DNA of 43,276 nt. Source: Vreelandella aquamarina (GTDB lineage Bacteria > Pseudomonadota > Gammaproteobacteria > Pseudomonadales > Halomonadaceae). Under the pieces are notes generated by a model. That model ran no database searches. It had not been told where the DNA came from and saw only the letters and a list, made by a program, of their open reading frames with translations. Position 1 is the first letter of the stretch; each line of letters opens with the position of its first letter. Below are positions 7,885-16,390 of the stretch, piece by piece. The translations under genes were made by a program, and so were the position numbers. The stretch spans positions 1 through 43,276 of the forward strand of contig NZ_FODB01000030.1 in assembly GCF_900110265.1 (NCBI RefSeq). The letters are read 5' to 3'.

Positions 7885-8025
7885 CGTGTTTTGGATACCG
7901 GCGGGTTACTATCGAAGCGAGCAATTTCATATTGGTTAAGAGGCTCTCTGCGACAGGCTATCGCCAATTACTTGAGTAAACTGCTAGGGTATTCCTAGAC
8001 GATAAACTGAAAAACGGAGTTGCCC

Positions 8026-9504
8026 GTGCTGACCTTTGAACACCAGTTTGCCACGCTGCCAGAGCCTTTATGGGTGGCTTGCCAGCCTACGCCCGTGGCG
8101 CAGCCCAGCCTGATCGCGTTTAACGATGACCTGGCCGCGCAGCTAGGCATGCAAACCCGGCCCGACGACGCCACGCTGGCCCAATGGTTCAGCGGTAACC
8201 GGCTACCGCCAGGGGCCGAGCCTAGAGCGCTGGGCTATGCCGGGCATCAGTTCGGTAATTTCGTGCCTCAGTTGGGCGATGGCCGAGCGCTGCTGCTGGG
8301 GGAGGTGGTGGATCAGCAGGGCCAGCGGCAGGACGTGCAGCTCAAGGGCAGTGGCCGCACGCCGTTTTCACGGGGCGGGGATGGGCGCTCGCCGCTTGGC
8401 CCAGTGCTGCGGGAATATCTGGTGAGCGAGTTCATGGCCGCCGTGGGCGTGCCCACCACTCGGGCGCTGGCGGCCGTGACCACGGGGGAGCGCGTGGTAC
8501 GCCAGATGGCCGAGCCGGGGGCCATCCTGACCCGTGTGGCTCGCAGCCATATCCGCGTGGGCACCTTCCAGTTTGCTGCCGTGCGTCGCGATGAAGCGGT
8601 GCTGAAAGCGCTGGCCGACCATGTGATTGCTCGCCACTACCCAGAAACGGCCAATGCTGACGATCCGTACCTTGCCCTGCTGGAAGCCGTTACCGCCCGC
8701 CAGGCGGCACTGGTGGCACGCTGGATGAGCCTGGGCTTTATTCATGGTGTGATGAACACCGACAACTGTAGCATTGCTGGCGACACCATCGATTACGGCC
8801 CCTGCGCCTTCATGGAGCAGTTCGACCCGCAGAAGGTGTATAGCTCCATTGACCAGGGCGGGCGCTACGCCTTTGACAACCAGCCGGGCATTGCCCAGTG
8901 GAATCTGGCCCGTTTTGCCGAAACCCTACTGCCGCTGATGCGCGCAGAGGGCGATGCCGTGGTAGAGCAAGCCACCGAGGTGCTGCGCGGCTTTACCTCC
9001 CGCTTTAGCGCCGAGCAGCGCCGCCTGCACGCTAATAAGCTAGGCCTCGCTCCAGAAAGCGATCGCGCCGCGCCGCTCATGGAAGCGCTGGAAATCCAGA
9101 TGCATCAGGGCCGCATGGATATGACCGCCACCTTTGATGCGCTGACGCGCTATGCGCAAGCGCTGAGAAAGAACTCGTCAGCCCATTCCCAAAAAGAGGC
9201 GCTGCTAGCGCTGACCACTCAGCCCGATGGCCTTGCTGCTTGGCTGGCCGAGTGGGAAAACGCCCGGCAAGCCAGCCAGCAGAGTGAACGCCAGGAGGCC
9301 ATGCGCCGCGCCAACCCTGTGGTGACTCCCCGCAACCACCGCATTCAAGAGGTCATCGATGCGGCGGTAGAAGGCGATTTCGCGCCTTTCCACACGCTGC
9401 TCGCGGCGGTCACGCAGCCCTTTGATGAATCCGCAGAAGCGCGCCGCTTGGCTGCTCCGGCCACGGAAAGCGAACAGGTGTTGCGCACCTTTTGTGGTAC
9501 GTGA
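8026..9504 (+). CDS. selO: Protein adenylyltransferase SelO
   Basis: SelO (YdiU) is a pseudokinase-fold enzyme that transfers AMP to Ser, Thr or Tyr of target proteins, linked to redox stress. Diagnostic segments are present: GYAGHQFGNFVPQLGDGRALLLGEV, QLKGSGRTPFSRGGDGRSPLG with the nucleotide-binding Lys and Arg, and NTDNCSIAGDTIDYGPCAFM with catalytic Asn and Asp. GTG at 8026 is chosen as start because GGAG (8016-8019) sits six bases before it; a TTG at 8020 directly abuts that ribosome site. The protein is about 492 residues, near the E. coli length. It ends in FCGT: the cysteine is third from the end, where human SELENOO has selenocysteine. The next gene is dinB, 63 bp on. Confidence 0.95.
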   Translation: MLTFEHQFATLPEPLWVACQPTPVAQPSLIAFNDDLAAQLGMQTRPDDATLAQWFSGNRLPPGAEPRALGYAGHQFGNFVPQLGDGRALLLGEVVDQQGQRQDVQLKGSGRTPFSRGGDGRSPLGPVLREYLVSEFMAAVGVPTTRALAAVTTGERVVRQMAEPGAILTRVARSHIRVGTFQFAAVRRDEAVLKALADHVIARHYPETANADDPYLALLEAVTARQAALVARWMSLGFIHGVMNTDNCSIAGDTIDYGPCAFMEQFDPQKVYSSIDQGGRYAFDNQPGIAQWNLARFAETLLPLMRAEGDAVVEQATEVLRGFTSRFSAEQRRLHANKLGLAPESDRAAPLMEALEIQMHQGRMDMTATFDALTRYAQALRKNSSAHSQKEALLALTTQPDGLAAWLAEWENARQASQQSERQEAMRRANPVVTPRNHRIQEVIDAAVEGDFAPFHTLLAAVTQPFDESAEARRLAAPATESEQVLRTFCGT

Positions 9505-9526
9505 ATGCTGCACACCCTGTGATAAA

Positions 9527-9542
9527 CTGTGCTTTTTTACAG
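9527..9542. promoter_or_regulatory. LexA (SOS) box of dinB
   Basis: CTGTGCTTTTTTACAG is an exact CTGT-N8-ACAG LexA operator with a T-rich centre, 26 bases before the dinB start. LexA control of DNA polymerase IV is established in related bacteria, so this is very likely functional. Confidence 0.88.
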
Positions 9543-9567
9543 TTAATGGCGGAGGCAAGGTCGGCCT

Positions 9568-10614
9568 GTGCGCAAAATTATCCACTGCGACTGTGACTGC
9601 TTCTATGCGGCGGTCGAGATGCGCGACAACCCTGCGTTAACCGATATCCCTATTGCCATTGGCGGCAGTGTGGAGCAGCGCGGGGTGGTGGCCACCTGTA
9701 ACTATCCTGCCCGCGCGTTTGGCATCCACTCCGCCATGCCCATGGCTCAGGCGCTCAAACGCTGTCCTCACCTCACGGTGATTCGTGGCGACATGGCGAA
9801 GTACAAGGCCGTGGCACGCCAGGTGTTTGCCATCTATCGCGATGTCACCGAACTGATCGAGCCGCTCTCGCTGGACGAAGCCTTTCTGGACGTCTCGGAG
9901 GTCACGCTTCACCACGGCAGCGCCACCCGTATGGCCGAAGCCATTCGCCATCGGGTGAAGCAGGAAGTGGGCATTACCGTCTCGGCGGGGGTGGCACCCA
10001 ACAAGTTTCTCGCCAAGATCGCCAGCGACTGGCGCAAGCCCGATGGGCTGTTTGTCATCACGCCAGACGATATCGACGCCTTCGTGCAGCAGCTGCCGGT
10101 GAAAAAGATTCATGGGGTGGGGCCGCGCACCGCTGAAAAGCTGGCCGAACTGGGGATTCAAACGGGGGCGGATCTGCGCGCCCGGCCGCTGACCGAGCTG
10201 GTGGAGCGCTTTGGTCGCTTTGGGCATCGCCTGCATGAACTCAGCCACGGGCGCGATGAGCGCCCGGTTAAAACTCACCGCGAACGCAAGTCGATCAGCA
10301 CCGAGCAAACCTACTCTCAAGATTTACCCACCTTGGAAGCCTGCCGTCGTCAGCTCCCCGAGCTGATTGGCGATTTAGAGCGCCGCTACGCCCGCCTAGA
10401 CCCGGCACCCGCCGTGCGCGGAGTAATGGTGAAGATCAAATTCAACGACTTCACCCAAACCACCGTCGAACACGCCGACCCCGCACCCAACTTGGAACAG
10501 TTCGAAACCTTGCTGAACGTGGGATGGGCAAGGGGCGAGCGCCCCGTGCGCCTGCTGGGGGTGGGCTACCGCTTGGCGGAAGAGACCGCTGCCCAGCAGC
10601 TCTCGCTGTTTTAA
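9568..10614 (+). CDS. dinB: DNA polymerase IV
   Basis: A 348-residue Y-family translesion polymerase. The palm begins with HCDCDCFYAAVEMRDNP (5-21, first catalytic Asp and steric-gate region); PLSLDEAFLDVSE carries the second acidic cluster; a helix-hairpin-helix follows in VKKIHGVGPRTAEKLAELGI. The little-finger domain ends in QQLSLF, a clear beta-clamp binding motif at the extreme C-terminus. The start is GTG 9568, with GGAGG at 9550-9554 upstream. It lies behind selO but has its own LexA box in the 63-bp gap, so it should be induced on DNA damage. Length and motifs are normal. Confidence 0.96.
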   Translation: MRKIIHCDCDCFYAAVEMRDNPALTDIPIAIGGSVEQRGVVATCNYPARAFGIHSAMPMAQALKRCPHLTVIRGDMAKYKAVARQVFAIYRDVTELIEPLSLDEAFLDVSEVTLHHGSATRMAEAIRHRVKQEVGITVSAGVAPNKFLAKIASDWRKPDGLFVITPDDIDAFVQQLPVKKIHGVGPRTAEKLAELGIQTGADLRARPLTELVERFGRFGHRLHELSHGRDERPVKTHRERKSISTEQTYSQDLPTLEACRRQLPELIGDLERRYARLDPAPAVRGVMVKIKFNDFTQTTVEHADPAPNLEQFETLLNVGWARGERPVRLLGVGYRLAEETAAQQLSLF

Positions 10615-10638
10615 TTAGCCTGTTAACACTTGGGTGGA

Positions 10639-10667
10639 TTGACGGGTTTCAGTGCTCGCGTTAAAAC
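10639..10667 (+). promoter_or_regulatory. Probable sigma-70 promoter of the alpha/beta hydrolase gene
   Basis: TTGACG (10639-10644), a 17-base spacer and TAAAAC (10662-10667) match 5/6 and 4/6 of the sigma-70 consensus, about 50 bases before the hydrolase ATG. It lies in the gap after dinB and suggests separate transcription. Confidence 0.45.
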
Positions 10668-10718
10668 AGACGTATGATAGATAGCGCTTCTTCCCGTTAG
10701 CCTAACTGCGAGCCTGCC

Positions 10719-11525
10719 ATGCCTGCCGATGCCACCCAACGCCCCCGCTTAGTGTTTGCCCATGCCAACGGCTTTCCCGGCTTGAGTTACCGCAGCCTGT
10801 TAGACCCGCTGGCGGAATCGTTCGATGTTCACCCGCTGGACCGCTTGGGCCACCACCCGGATTACCCGGTGAATCACAACTGGGGCAACTTGGTGGAGGA
10901 GCTGCTTAGCTACCTCCCCGATACTGACGAGCCGTTGCTGGGCGTGGGGCATTCGCTGGGCGGCACGCTGATGGCCATGGCTGCGGATAAGCAGCCGGAG
11001 CGTTTTCGCGGTGTGATCATGCTCGACCCGCCGCTGATGCTGGGGCCAGACGCCTGGGCCATGAAAGCGGCCAAGCGTTTTGGGTTCATGGACCGTATCA
11101 CCCCCGCGGGTAAAACCAAGGGGCGGCGCACGGTGTGGCCCAGCCGTGAGGCCATGGCGACCTCGCTGCGGCGGCGGGGGCTGTTTCGTCGCTTTACCCC
11201 CGAGGCACTCAACGACTACATTGAAGCAGGCACGCGGCTTTTAGATGACGGCAGCGCCGAGCTGACCTTCGACCCGCGCATCGAGCTGGAGATTTTCCGC
11301 CACCTGCCAGATCACCTCTCTAACCTGCCGCAGCGCGTAGGCGTACCCATTCAACTGGTGGCGGGGCAGCAGTCGCACTTGATGACGCCTACACGGCTCA
11401 AGCGCATCGCTCGTCGCGGGCTGCCGGTGAGTATGGTGCCTGGCACACACATGTTCCCGATGGAGCATCCGGAAGAGACACGCACGGCGATATTGGCCGC
11501 GTGGCAGCAGTTTCAAACAGCGTAG
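10719..11525 (+). CDS. Alpha/beta fold hydrolase
   Basis: A 268-residue single-domain alpha/beta hydrolase. HANGFPG (15-21) forms the oxyanion region; GVGHSLGG (75-82) is the nucleophile elbow with Ser79; the catalytic His is probably H244 in PGTHMFPMEHPEE. A lid-like region rich in Arg (about 125-160) lies between. There is no signal peptide, so it is cytoplasmic. Substrate cannot be told from sequence; esterase or acyl-hydrolase activity is the general expectation. It has its own promoter and is followed after 42 bp by a small YkoF-like gene, possibly in the same transcript. Confidence 0.88.
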   Translation: MPADATQRPRLVFAHANGFPGLSYRSLLDPLAESFDVHPLDRLGHHPDYPVNHNWGNLVEELLSYLPDTDEPLLGVGHSLGGTLMAMAADKQPERFRGVIMLDPPLMLGPDAWAMKAAKRFGFMDRITPAGKTKGRRTVWPSREAMATSLRRRGLFRRFTPEALNDYIEAGTRLLDDGSAELTFDPRIELEIFRHLPDHLSNLPQRVGVPIQLVAGQQSHLMTPTRLKRIARRGLPVSMVPGTHMFPMEHPEETRTAILAAWQQFQTA

Positions 11526-11567
11526 CCTTAGAGGTGATGCAGCCATAGAAGCGATTAAGGAGACGAT

Positions 11568-11816
11568 ATGTACCTTTCCGTACAGCTGAGCTACTACCCG
11601 CTGGCCGATGATTTCAAGCCAGTCGTCAAAGAGGTGGTCAAACGTTTAGAGGCCACCGGGCTGGAAGTTCACCCCAACCGAATGAGCACCCAGGTATTTG
11701 GCGAGTTCGATGAGGTGATGGCGGCACTCGGCGAGGTGATGAAGTGGTCGTTCGAGACCCACGGAAAAGCCGTGTTTACCGCCAATTTCCTGGAAGGCGA
11801 CCGGCGGCCTCGGTAA
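11568..11816 (+). CDS. YkoF-like thiamine/HMP-binding domain protein
   Basis: An 82-residue protein matching the YkoF family fold: YLSVQLSYYPLADDFKPVVKEVVKRLEATGLEVHPNRMSTQVFGEFDEVMAALGEVMKWSFE. In Bacillus YkoF, two such domains bind thiamine or hydroxymethylpyrimidine; many proteobacteria carry a single-domain version whose ligand is unproven. AAGGAG nine bases before the ATG is a strong ribosome site. It follows the alpha/beta hydrolase and is convergent with the aminotransferase remnant. No transport or thiamine genes are nearby, so a role in thiamine metabolism is not supported by context. Confidence 0.85.
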   Translation: MYLSVQLSYYPLADDFKPVVKEVVKRLEATGLEVHPNRMSTQVFGEFDEVMAALGEVMKWSFETHGKAVFTANFLEGDRRPR

Positions 11817-11851
11817 ATAACGCCATCGCGTGCGTGATGTTCTTCATAGCG

Positions 11852-12508
11852 CTAAAAAAGGCTCAATAACGTGCCCAGCGTTTCCATCCCCCGTTCGCTG
11901 CGCTGGGTCCAGGGGTGGCCATAGCTTAAGCGAATGCAGTGGCGAAACTGTTGGGTCGCGGAGAAAATGGGGCCTGGCGCGAGGCTAACGCCATGGTCGA
12001 GCGCTGTGCGAAATAGCTGCAGCGAATCCACGTGTTCGGGAAACTCCACCCAAAGGAAATAACCGCCCACAGGTCGGGTGATGCGCGTATGCGCTGGGAA
12101 GTAGCGATCTGCCGCCGCCAGCATACTGGTTTGTTGGGCTTCTAAGGCATGGCGAAGCTTGCGCAAATGGCGGTCGTAGCCACCGTGTTGTAAATAGTCA
12201 GCAATGGCGGCCTGGGCGGGGATAGAGGGGGAAATGGTGGTCATTAGTTTTAGCCGCGAGATCTCTTGGGCATAACGGCCGCCCGCTACCCAGCCCACCC
12301 GATAGCCGGGTGCCAAGCACTTCGAGAAAGAGCTGCAGTGAATCACTAAGCCCTCATCATCAAAGGCCTTAACGGGGGCGGGCGGCGTGCTGCCAAAATA
12401 GAGCTCGGCATACACGTCATCCTCTAGCATGGGCACTTGGTGCTGCTTTAATAACTGGTAAAGCACCTGTTTGCGCTCGTTGCTTAGGCTGGCGCCGATG
12501 GGGTTCTG
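11852..12508 (-). pseudogene. MocR-like/class I aminotransferase, 3' fragment
   Basis: About 218 C-terminal residues of a PLP-dependent class I aminotransferase, of the kind found in MocR (GntR-aminotransferase) regulators. It begins at QNPIGASLSNERKQ and keeps EDDVYAELYF and the PLP-lysine motif SFSKCLAPGYRVGW. The upstream half, which would hold the rest of the PLP fold and any winged-helix domain, is missing. At 12501-12510 the sequence passes into the 3' half of an IS256 transposase running the other way. GGGGTTCTGG is shared by both coding frames at the join, as expected for a deletion through a short homology. It is probably not expressed as a functional enzyme. Confidence 0.8.
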
Positions 12509-13025
12509 GGCGGCCCTGAGCAAGATTTACCCGGAGACCGACCATCAGCGCTGCTGGGTTCACAAGACGGCTAACGTGCTGAACAAGCTGCCAAAGTCAG
12601 TACAGCCCAAGGTCAAGGCCGACCTCCATGAGATCTGGATGGCCGAGACCCGCTTTGATGCGCACAAGGCCTTCGATCGCACGCTGAAACGCTTCGAGGC
12701 CAAGTACCCCAAGGCGATGGCGTGCCTGGCCAAGGATCGGGAGGAACTGCTGGCGTTCTACGACTACCCGGCAGAGCACTGGGTGCATATCCGCACCACC
12801 AACCCGATTGAGTCGACCTTCGCCACGGTCCGCCTGCGGAGCAAGCGCAGCCGGAACTGCGGCTCCAGAGCGACGACCCTGGCGATGGTCTTCAAGCTGC
12901 TCCAGAGCGCCGAGAAGCGCTGGAAGCGCATCAAGGGGTTCAGCAAGCTGGAACTGGTCGTGAACAACGTCCGGTTCCAGGATGGAGAGCAAGTAACCGA
13001 TCAGTCAGACAGGACTGCCGCCTGA
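12501..13025 (+). pseudogene. IS256-family transposase, C-terminal fragment
   Basis: From GFWAALSKIYPETDHQRCWVHKTANVLNKLPKS onward this is the C-terminal part of an IS256/MULE-type DDE transposase. The final catalytic Glu lies in HIRTTNPIESTFATVRLRSKR, followed by ALAMVFKLLQSAEKRWKRIKG. The first half with both catalytic Asp residues is absent, so it cannot transpose. The stop is TGA 13023-13025. The CACCAGATTTGA just after it resembles the right terminal region of IS256 elements, and it is there that the group II intron is inserted. The IS sequence appears to resume at 15029 with CTATAACTCC. Confidence 0.85.
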
Positions 13026-13633
13026 CCGCCATCCACCAGATTTGAGTGCGCCAGGCAAAGCCTGGACATCCGGGAAACCGAGAAGGTGGAAAGGATGTCG
13101 TGAAACCCAGTGGGTGAAAGTCCCACCCGGCCAAGGCTAGCCACCAGCCGGCAGCGAGTGTTGCGTGGTGTCGGGTAACCGCCGCTGCGAAGCGTACACA
13201 GCGAGTAGGTAGGCCGTGTGATAGAGCCCCGAAATTGTGGTAGTGGCAGTCGCCGACAGTTTTCAAATGCTGGAAGGCAACACGACCCTGCCGTATGGCT
13301 TGGCAGGGAAGGGCCGCCGGGGTCGAAGAGCAGGGCATGTCCATACAGGGGTTTCCCAGGAACCTGGGAGGCCCGTCCTTCTCCTCTGAACGACAAAGGT
13401 ACAGGCATGGGGCTGCCTGCGGCGAAAGCTCCCGGTCCGGTGCTGTCGTGCCTGACGGTACCGGAAGCAAACAACAGGCACTCAGGGGGTACGGCCAGGC
13501 GACCATAAGGAGCCAGCCGGATGGAAGGGCGGGAGTCGGAGTCGCTCATAGTACCGAAGAAGGCGGGGAACCTACTCGACGGGACCCGCTGGAGGGAAGG
13601 GGCGGCCAATCATCAGAACTGCACGAGGGCAAC

Positions 13634-14941
13634 ATGACAGGTGCACAGGAACCTGAGGTCATGTCCACGAAACAAGTGCGGATAGCAGCGCTGGCAGAGC
13701 GCTTCCCGCAGCGTGCCTTCACGTCACTGGCGCATCATATCGACGCCCAGTGGCTGAGGACGGCCTACCTGATGACGCGCCGTGACGGCGCCGTCGGGAT
13801 CGACGGCCAGACGGCGGACGACTTCGCGCGCGACTTCGAGGCTAACGTCCAGCGTCTGCTGGAAGCGGCCAAGAGCGGTCGCTACCGGGCGCCGCCGGTG
13901 CGGCGCGTCAATATTCCCAAGGGAGACGGGCGCTCCACACGGCCGATTGGCATTCCTACCTTCGAAGACAAGGTCCTGCAACGTGCCGTGGTGGCCCTGC
14001 TGGAGCCGCTCTATGAGCATGATTTTCACGAGTGCTCGTATGGTTTCCGGCCGGGGCGCTCGGCGCATCAGGCCATCGGAACGGTGAGGAATGGCCTGAT
14101 GTCGATGGGCGGAGGCTGGGTCATTGATCTGGACATCAAAGCCTTCTTCGACACGATCGACCACCAGCACCTGCGTGCGTTTCTGCAGCAACGAGTGAAG
14201 GACGGCGTGATCCTCCGCCTGATCGGCAAGTGGCTCAAGGCCGGGGTATTGGACGCCGGGCAATGGCAGAAGGGCGAGATAGGCAGCCCACAAGGGGGTG
14301 TGATTTCCCCCTTGCTGGCGAATGTCTACCTCCACTACGTGCTGGATGAGTGGTTTGAGCAAGACGTCAAACCACGCCTGCGCGGACGAGCATTCTCGGT
14401 GCGCTTCGCCGATGATGCCGTGCTCGCCTTCAGCAACGAAGCTGATGCCCGCAAGGTGCTGGAGGTACTGGCCAAGCGCTTTGCGCGCTTCGGCCTTACC
14501 CTGCACCCGACCAAGACTCGGCTGGTACGGTTTCGGCCACATCGCGAGCTACGGGCCGAGACCTTCGACTTCCTGGGCTTTACCTATTACTGGGGGAAGT
14601 CCCTGCGTGGACGCTGGATCATCAAGCAGAAAACGGCCAAGGACCGGTTCAAGCGAGGCCTGAAGCGAATTTCGCTGTGGTGCCGAGCCAACCGCCACCT
14701 GCCCCTGCGTGATCAGCACCGCCAACTCTGTCGAAAGGTTATGGGGCACTATGCGTACTACGGGATAACCCACAACATCGAGTCTCTGCAACGCTTCCAA
14801 TACAGGGTTCAGACAACCTGGATCAAGTGGCTCAGGAGGCGATCACAGAGAGGATGGTTCCCGTGGGAGAAGGCAAGGCAACTGTTGCTGACACTCCCGT
14901 TACCGCGAGCGAGAATCGTGCACCGAGCGTCCTTCGTGTGA
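13634..14941 (+). CDS. ltrA: Group II intron-encoded reverse transcriptase/maturase
   Basis: A 435-residue intron-encoded protein. RT blocks are seen in order: GVIDGQTADDF-type RT0, NIPKGDGRSTRPIGIPTFEDKVLQRAV (RT1-2), YGFRPGRSAHQAI, WVIDLDIKAFFDTIDH (RT3), GSPQGGVISPLLANVYLHYVLD (RT4), FADD at about residue 258 (RT5 catalytic Asp pair), then FDFLGFTYYWG (RT7). The maturase domain X follows (HYAYYGITHN). No H-N-H endonuclease domain is evident. Start ATG 13634 is preferred: it has GAGGGC before it and gives a normal size, whereas the open frame extending back to 13295 covers structured intron RNA. It helps the intron splice and retrohome. Confidence 0.92.
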   Translation: MTGAQEPEVMSTKQVRIAALAERFPQRAFTSLAHHIDAQWLRTAYLMTRRDGAVGIDGQTADDFARDFEANVQRLLEAAKSGRYRAPPVRRVNIPKGDGRSTRPIGIPTFEDKVLQRAVVALLEPLYEHDFHECSYGFRPGRSAHQAIGTVRNGLMSMGGGWVIDLDIKAFFDTIDHQHLRAFLQQRVKDGVILRLIGKWLKAGVLDAGQWQKGEIGSPQGGVISPLLANVYLHYVLDEWFEQDVKPRLRGRAFSVRFADDAVLAFSNEADARKVLEVLAKRFARFGLTLHPTKTRLVRFRPHRELRAETFDFLGFTYYWGKSLRGRWIIKQKTAKDRFKRGLKRISLWCRANRHLPLRDQHRQLCRKVMGHYAYYGITHNIESLQRFQYRVQTTWIKWLRRRSQRGWFPWEKARQLLLTLPLPRARIVHRASFV

Positions 14942-14955
14942 ACCTGACGGTTGAG

Positions 14956-14989
14956 GAGCCGAGTGCGTCAATCGCGCACGCTCGGATCT
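14956..14989 (+). ncRNA. Group II intron domain V
   Basis: A 34-nt hairpin beginning GAGCCGAGTGCG and closing with CGCACGCTCGGATCT, the size and AGC-containing base expected of the catalytic domain V. It starts 14 bases after the maturase stop codon. Confidence 0.85.
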
Positions 14990-15060
14990 GTGGGGGGCCG
15001 GAACGAGCAATCGTCCGGTCTACCCGACCTATAACTCCATCCACGTCTGGGCATATCTAT

Positions 15061-16380
15061 GTGCGAGAGATACAGGGCTTTTTTCAGCGCATAAGGCGTT
15101 ATTCCAACTGGCTGCTGATAGCGCTCTATGTGGGCTTGCCATGGCTTCAGTGGGGCGACCGCCCCATGGTGTGGTTTGATCTCTCTGCACAAGAGTTTCA
15201 CCTTTTTGCAGCGACGTTTTACCCTCAAGACTTTATCTTGCTGACTTGGATACTGGTGCTGTGTGCGTTTGGATTATTCTTGATCACGGTCGTGGCGGGG
15301 CGAGTGTGGTGCGGCTATAGCTGCCCGCAGAGCGTCTGGACGTTTCTGTTTATTTGGTTTGAGCACCGCCTGGAAGGACCAAGGCACCGTCGGATACGCC
15401 GCGATAATGCACCTGGCACGCTGGGGTCGTTATGGCGAAAGGGCGCCAAACATACCGCTTGGCTACTGATTGCGTTGGTAACGGGTGTCACCTTCGTGGG
15501 ATATTTTACGCCGGTGGGTGGGCTCGTAAGGGATCTATTCAGCCTAGAGGCGCACCCTTGGGCGCTTTTTTGGATCGGTTTTTTTACTCTGTTTACCTAC
15601 CTGAACGCTGGCTGGTTGCGCCATCAGGTGTGTCTGCACATGTGCCCCTATGCACGCTTTCAGTCGGCCATGTTTGATAGCCATACGCTGATTGTTTCTT
15701 ACGATTCCGCCCGTGGTGAGCCCCGCCGTGGTCATCGCAAAGAGGTCGCGGAAGCGGCTGCTGGGGACTGTATTGATTGCGAACTGTGCGTTCAGGTGTG
15801 CCCCACGGGGATCGATATTCGTGATGGCCTGCAGTATGAGTGTATTGGCTGCGCGGCGTGTATCGATGCCTGCGATAGCGTGATGGCGCGTATCGATAAG
15901 CCACTGGGCCTGATTCGCTACACCACCGAGCGCGCGCTAGAGGGCAAACCTACGCGGTTTTGGCGACCTCAGCTGTTGGCTTATATGGCGGCACTGTTTT
16001 CTATGGTGGTTTTGTTGATCGGTTTCTTGAACGCCCGGGTGCCTATGGATGTAGAGGTCGCCCGAGATCGTCAGGCGCTGTTTGAAAGCACGGCCGAGGG
16101 GCGCATTATCAACTACTACACCGTGACGCTGCGCAATCAAGATTCGAAGGAGCACCAGTACGCGTTGTCCGCCACCGGCTTGCCCGGCCTGCGTTTACAA
16201 GGGGCTGACACATTCGTCTTGGCCGCTAATGAAACGAGGCAGTTACGCGTGGCGCTTAATGCTGACGCGTCAGCGTTGACCCAGCCGAGCCACCCGGTGG
16301 TGCTGCACATCGCTGCGTTAGATGAGCCTTCGATCTCCTCTAACATCGAAACGCGGCTTTTGGGATCGACCCGTCAGTAA
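15061..16380 (+). CDS. ccoG: Cytochrome oxidase accessory protein CcoG (RdxA/FixG), N-terminus altered
   Basis: CcoG is a membrane ferredoxin-like protein that helps deliver reduced copper to cbb3-type cytochrome c oxidase. Visible are membrane segments NWLLIALYVGLPWLQW, FILLTWILVLCAFGLFLITVVAG, WLLIALVTGVTFVGYF and LLAYMAALFSMVVLLIGFL, the CGYSCP and CLHMCPYARFQ motifs, two 4Fe-4S motifs in CIDCELCVQVCPTGIDIRDGLQYECIGCAACIDACD, and the C-terminal Ig-like domain. The open frame continues back into the intron, but that part is not CcoG. GTG 15061 is the first plausible in-frame start and gives 439 residues, about 30-40 short of usual. The native 5' end and promoter were probably lost to the IS256/intron scar. 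No ccoNOPQ is adjacent. Confidence 0.8.
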   Translation: MREIQGFFQRIRRYSNWLLIALYVGLPWLQWGDRPMVWFDLSAQEFHLFAATFYPQDFILLTWILVLCAFGLFLITVVAGRVWCGYSCPQSVWTFLFIWFEHRLEGPRHRRIRRDNAPGTLGSLWRKGAKHTAWLLIALVTGVTFVGYFTPVGGLVRDLFSLEAHPWALFWIGFFTLFTYLNAGWLRHQVCLHMCPYARFQSAMFDSHTLIVSYDSARGEPRRGHRKEVAEAAAGDCIDCELCVQVCPTGIDIRDGLQYECIGCAACIDACDSVMARIDKPLGLIRYTTERALEGKPTRFWRPQLLAYMAALFSMVVLLIGFLNARVPMDVEVARDRQALFESTAEGRIINYYTVTLRNQDSKEHQYALSATGLPGLRLQGADTFVLAANETRQLRVALNADASALTQPSHPVVLHIAALDEPSISSNIETRLLGSTRQ

Positions 16381-16390
16381 GAGGGAGGCT

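Larger units (their letters stand above)
13046..15028 (+). mobile_element. Group II intron, apparently complete
   Basis: The 5' end is GTGCG (13046), the group II consensus, followed by about 590 nt of structured non-coding RNA (domains I-III and the start of IV). A reverse transcriptase/maturase ORF (13634-14941) is looped into domain IV. A 34-nt domain V (14956-14989) comes next. Then a domain VI-like stem (CCGGA/TCCGG around 14998-15019) leads to a 3' end at ...CTACCCGAC (15028). Total length is about 1983 nt. All parts needed for splicing and retrohoming can be seen. It interrupts the right end of an IS256 remnant. The subclass was not assigned, and the 3' boundary could be off by one or two bases. 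Confidence 0.85.

Noticed and set aside
8020..8025. TTG start for selO
   Set aside because: It directly abuts the GGAG ribosome site; GTG 8026 has normal spacing.
9502..9504. TGA at the end of selO as a selenocysteine codon
   Set aside because: The conserved third-from-last position is already an ordinary Cys codon and no SECIS-like context was seen, so the TGA is a stop.
13295..13633. N-terminal extension of the intron maturase
   Set aside because: The region is the structured RNA of the intron; the RT family begins near ATG 13634, which has a ribosome site.
14827..15060. N-terminal extension of the ccoG open frame
   Set aside because: It overlaps the maturase gene and intron domains V/VI, so these 78 codons are intron sequence, not CcoG.
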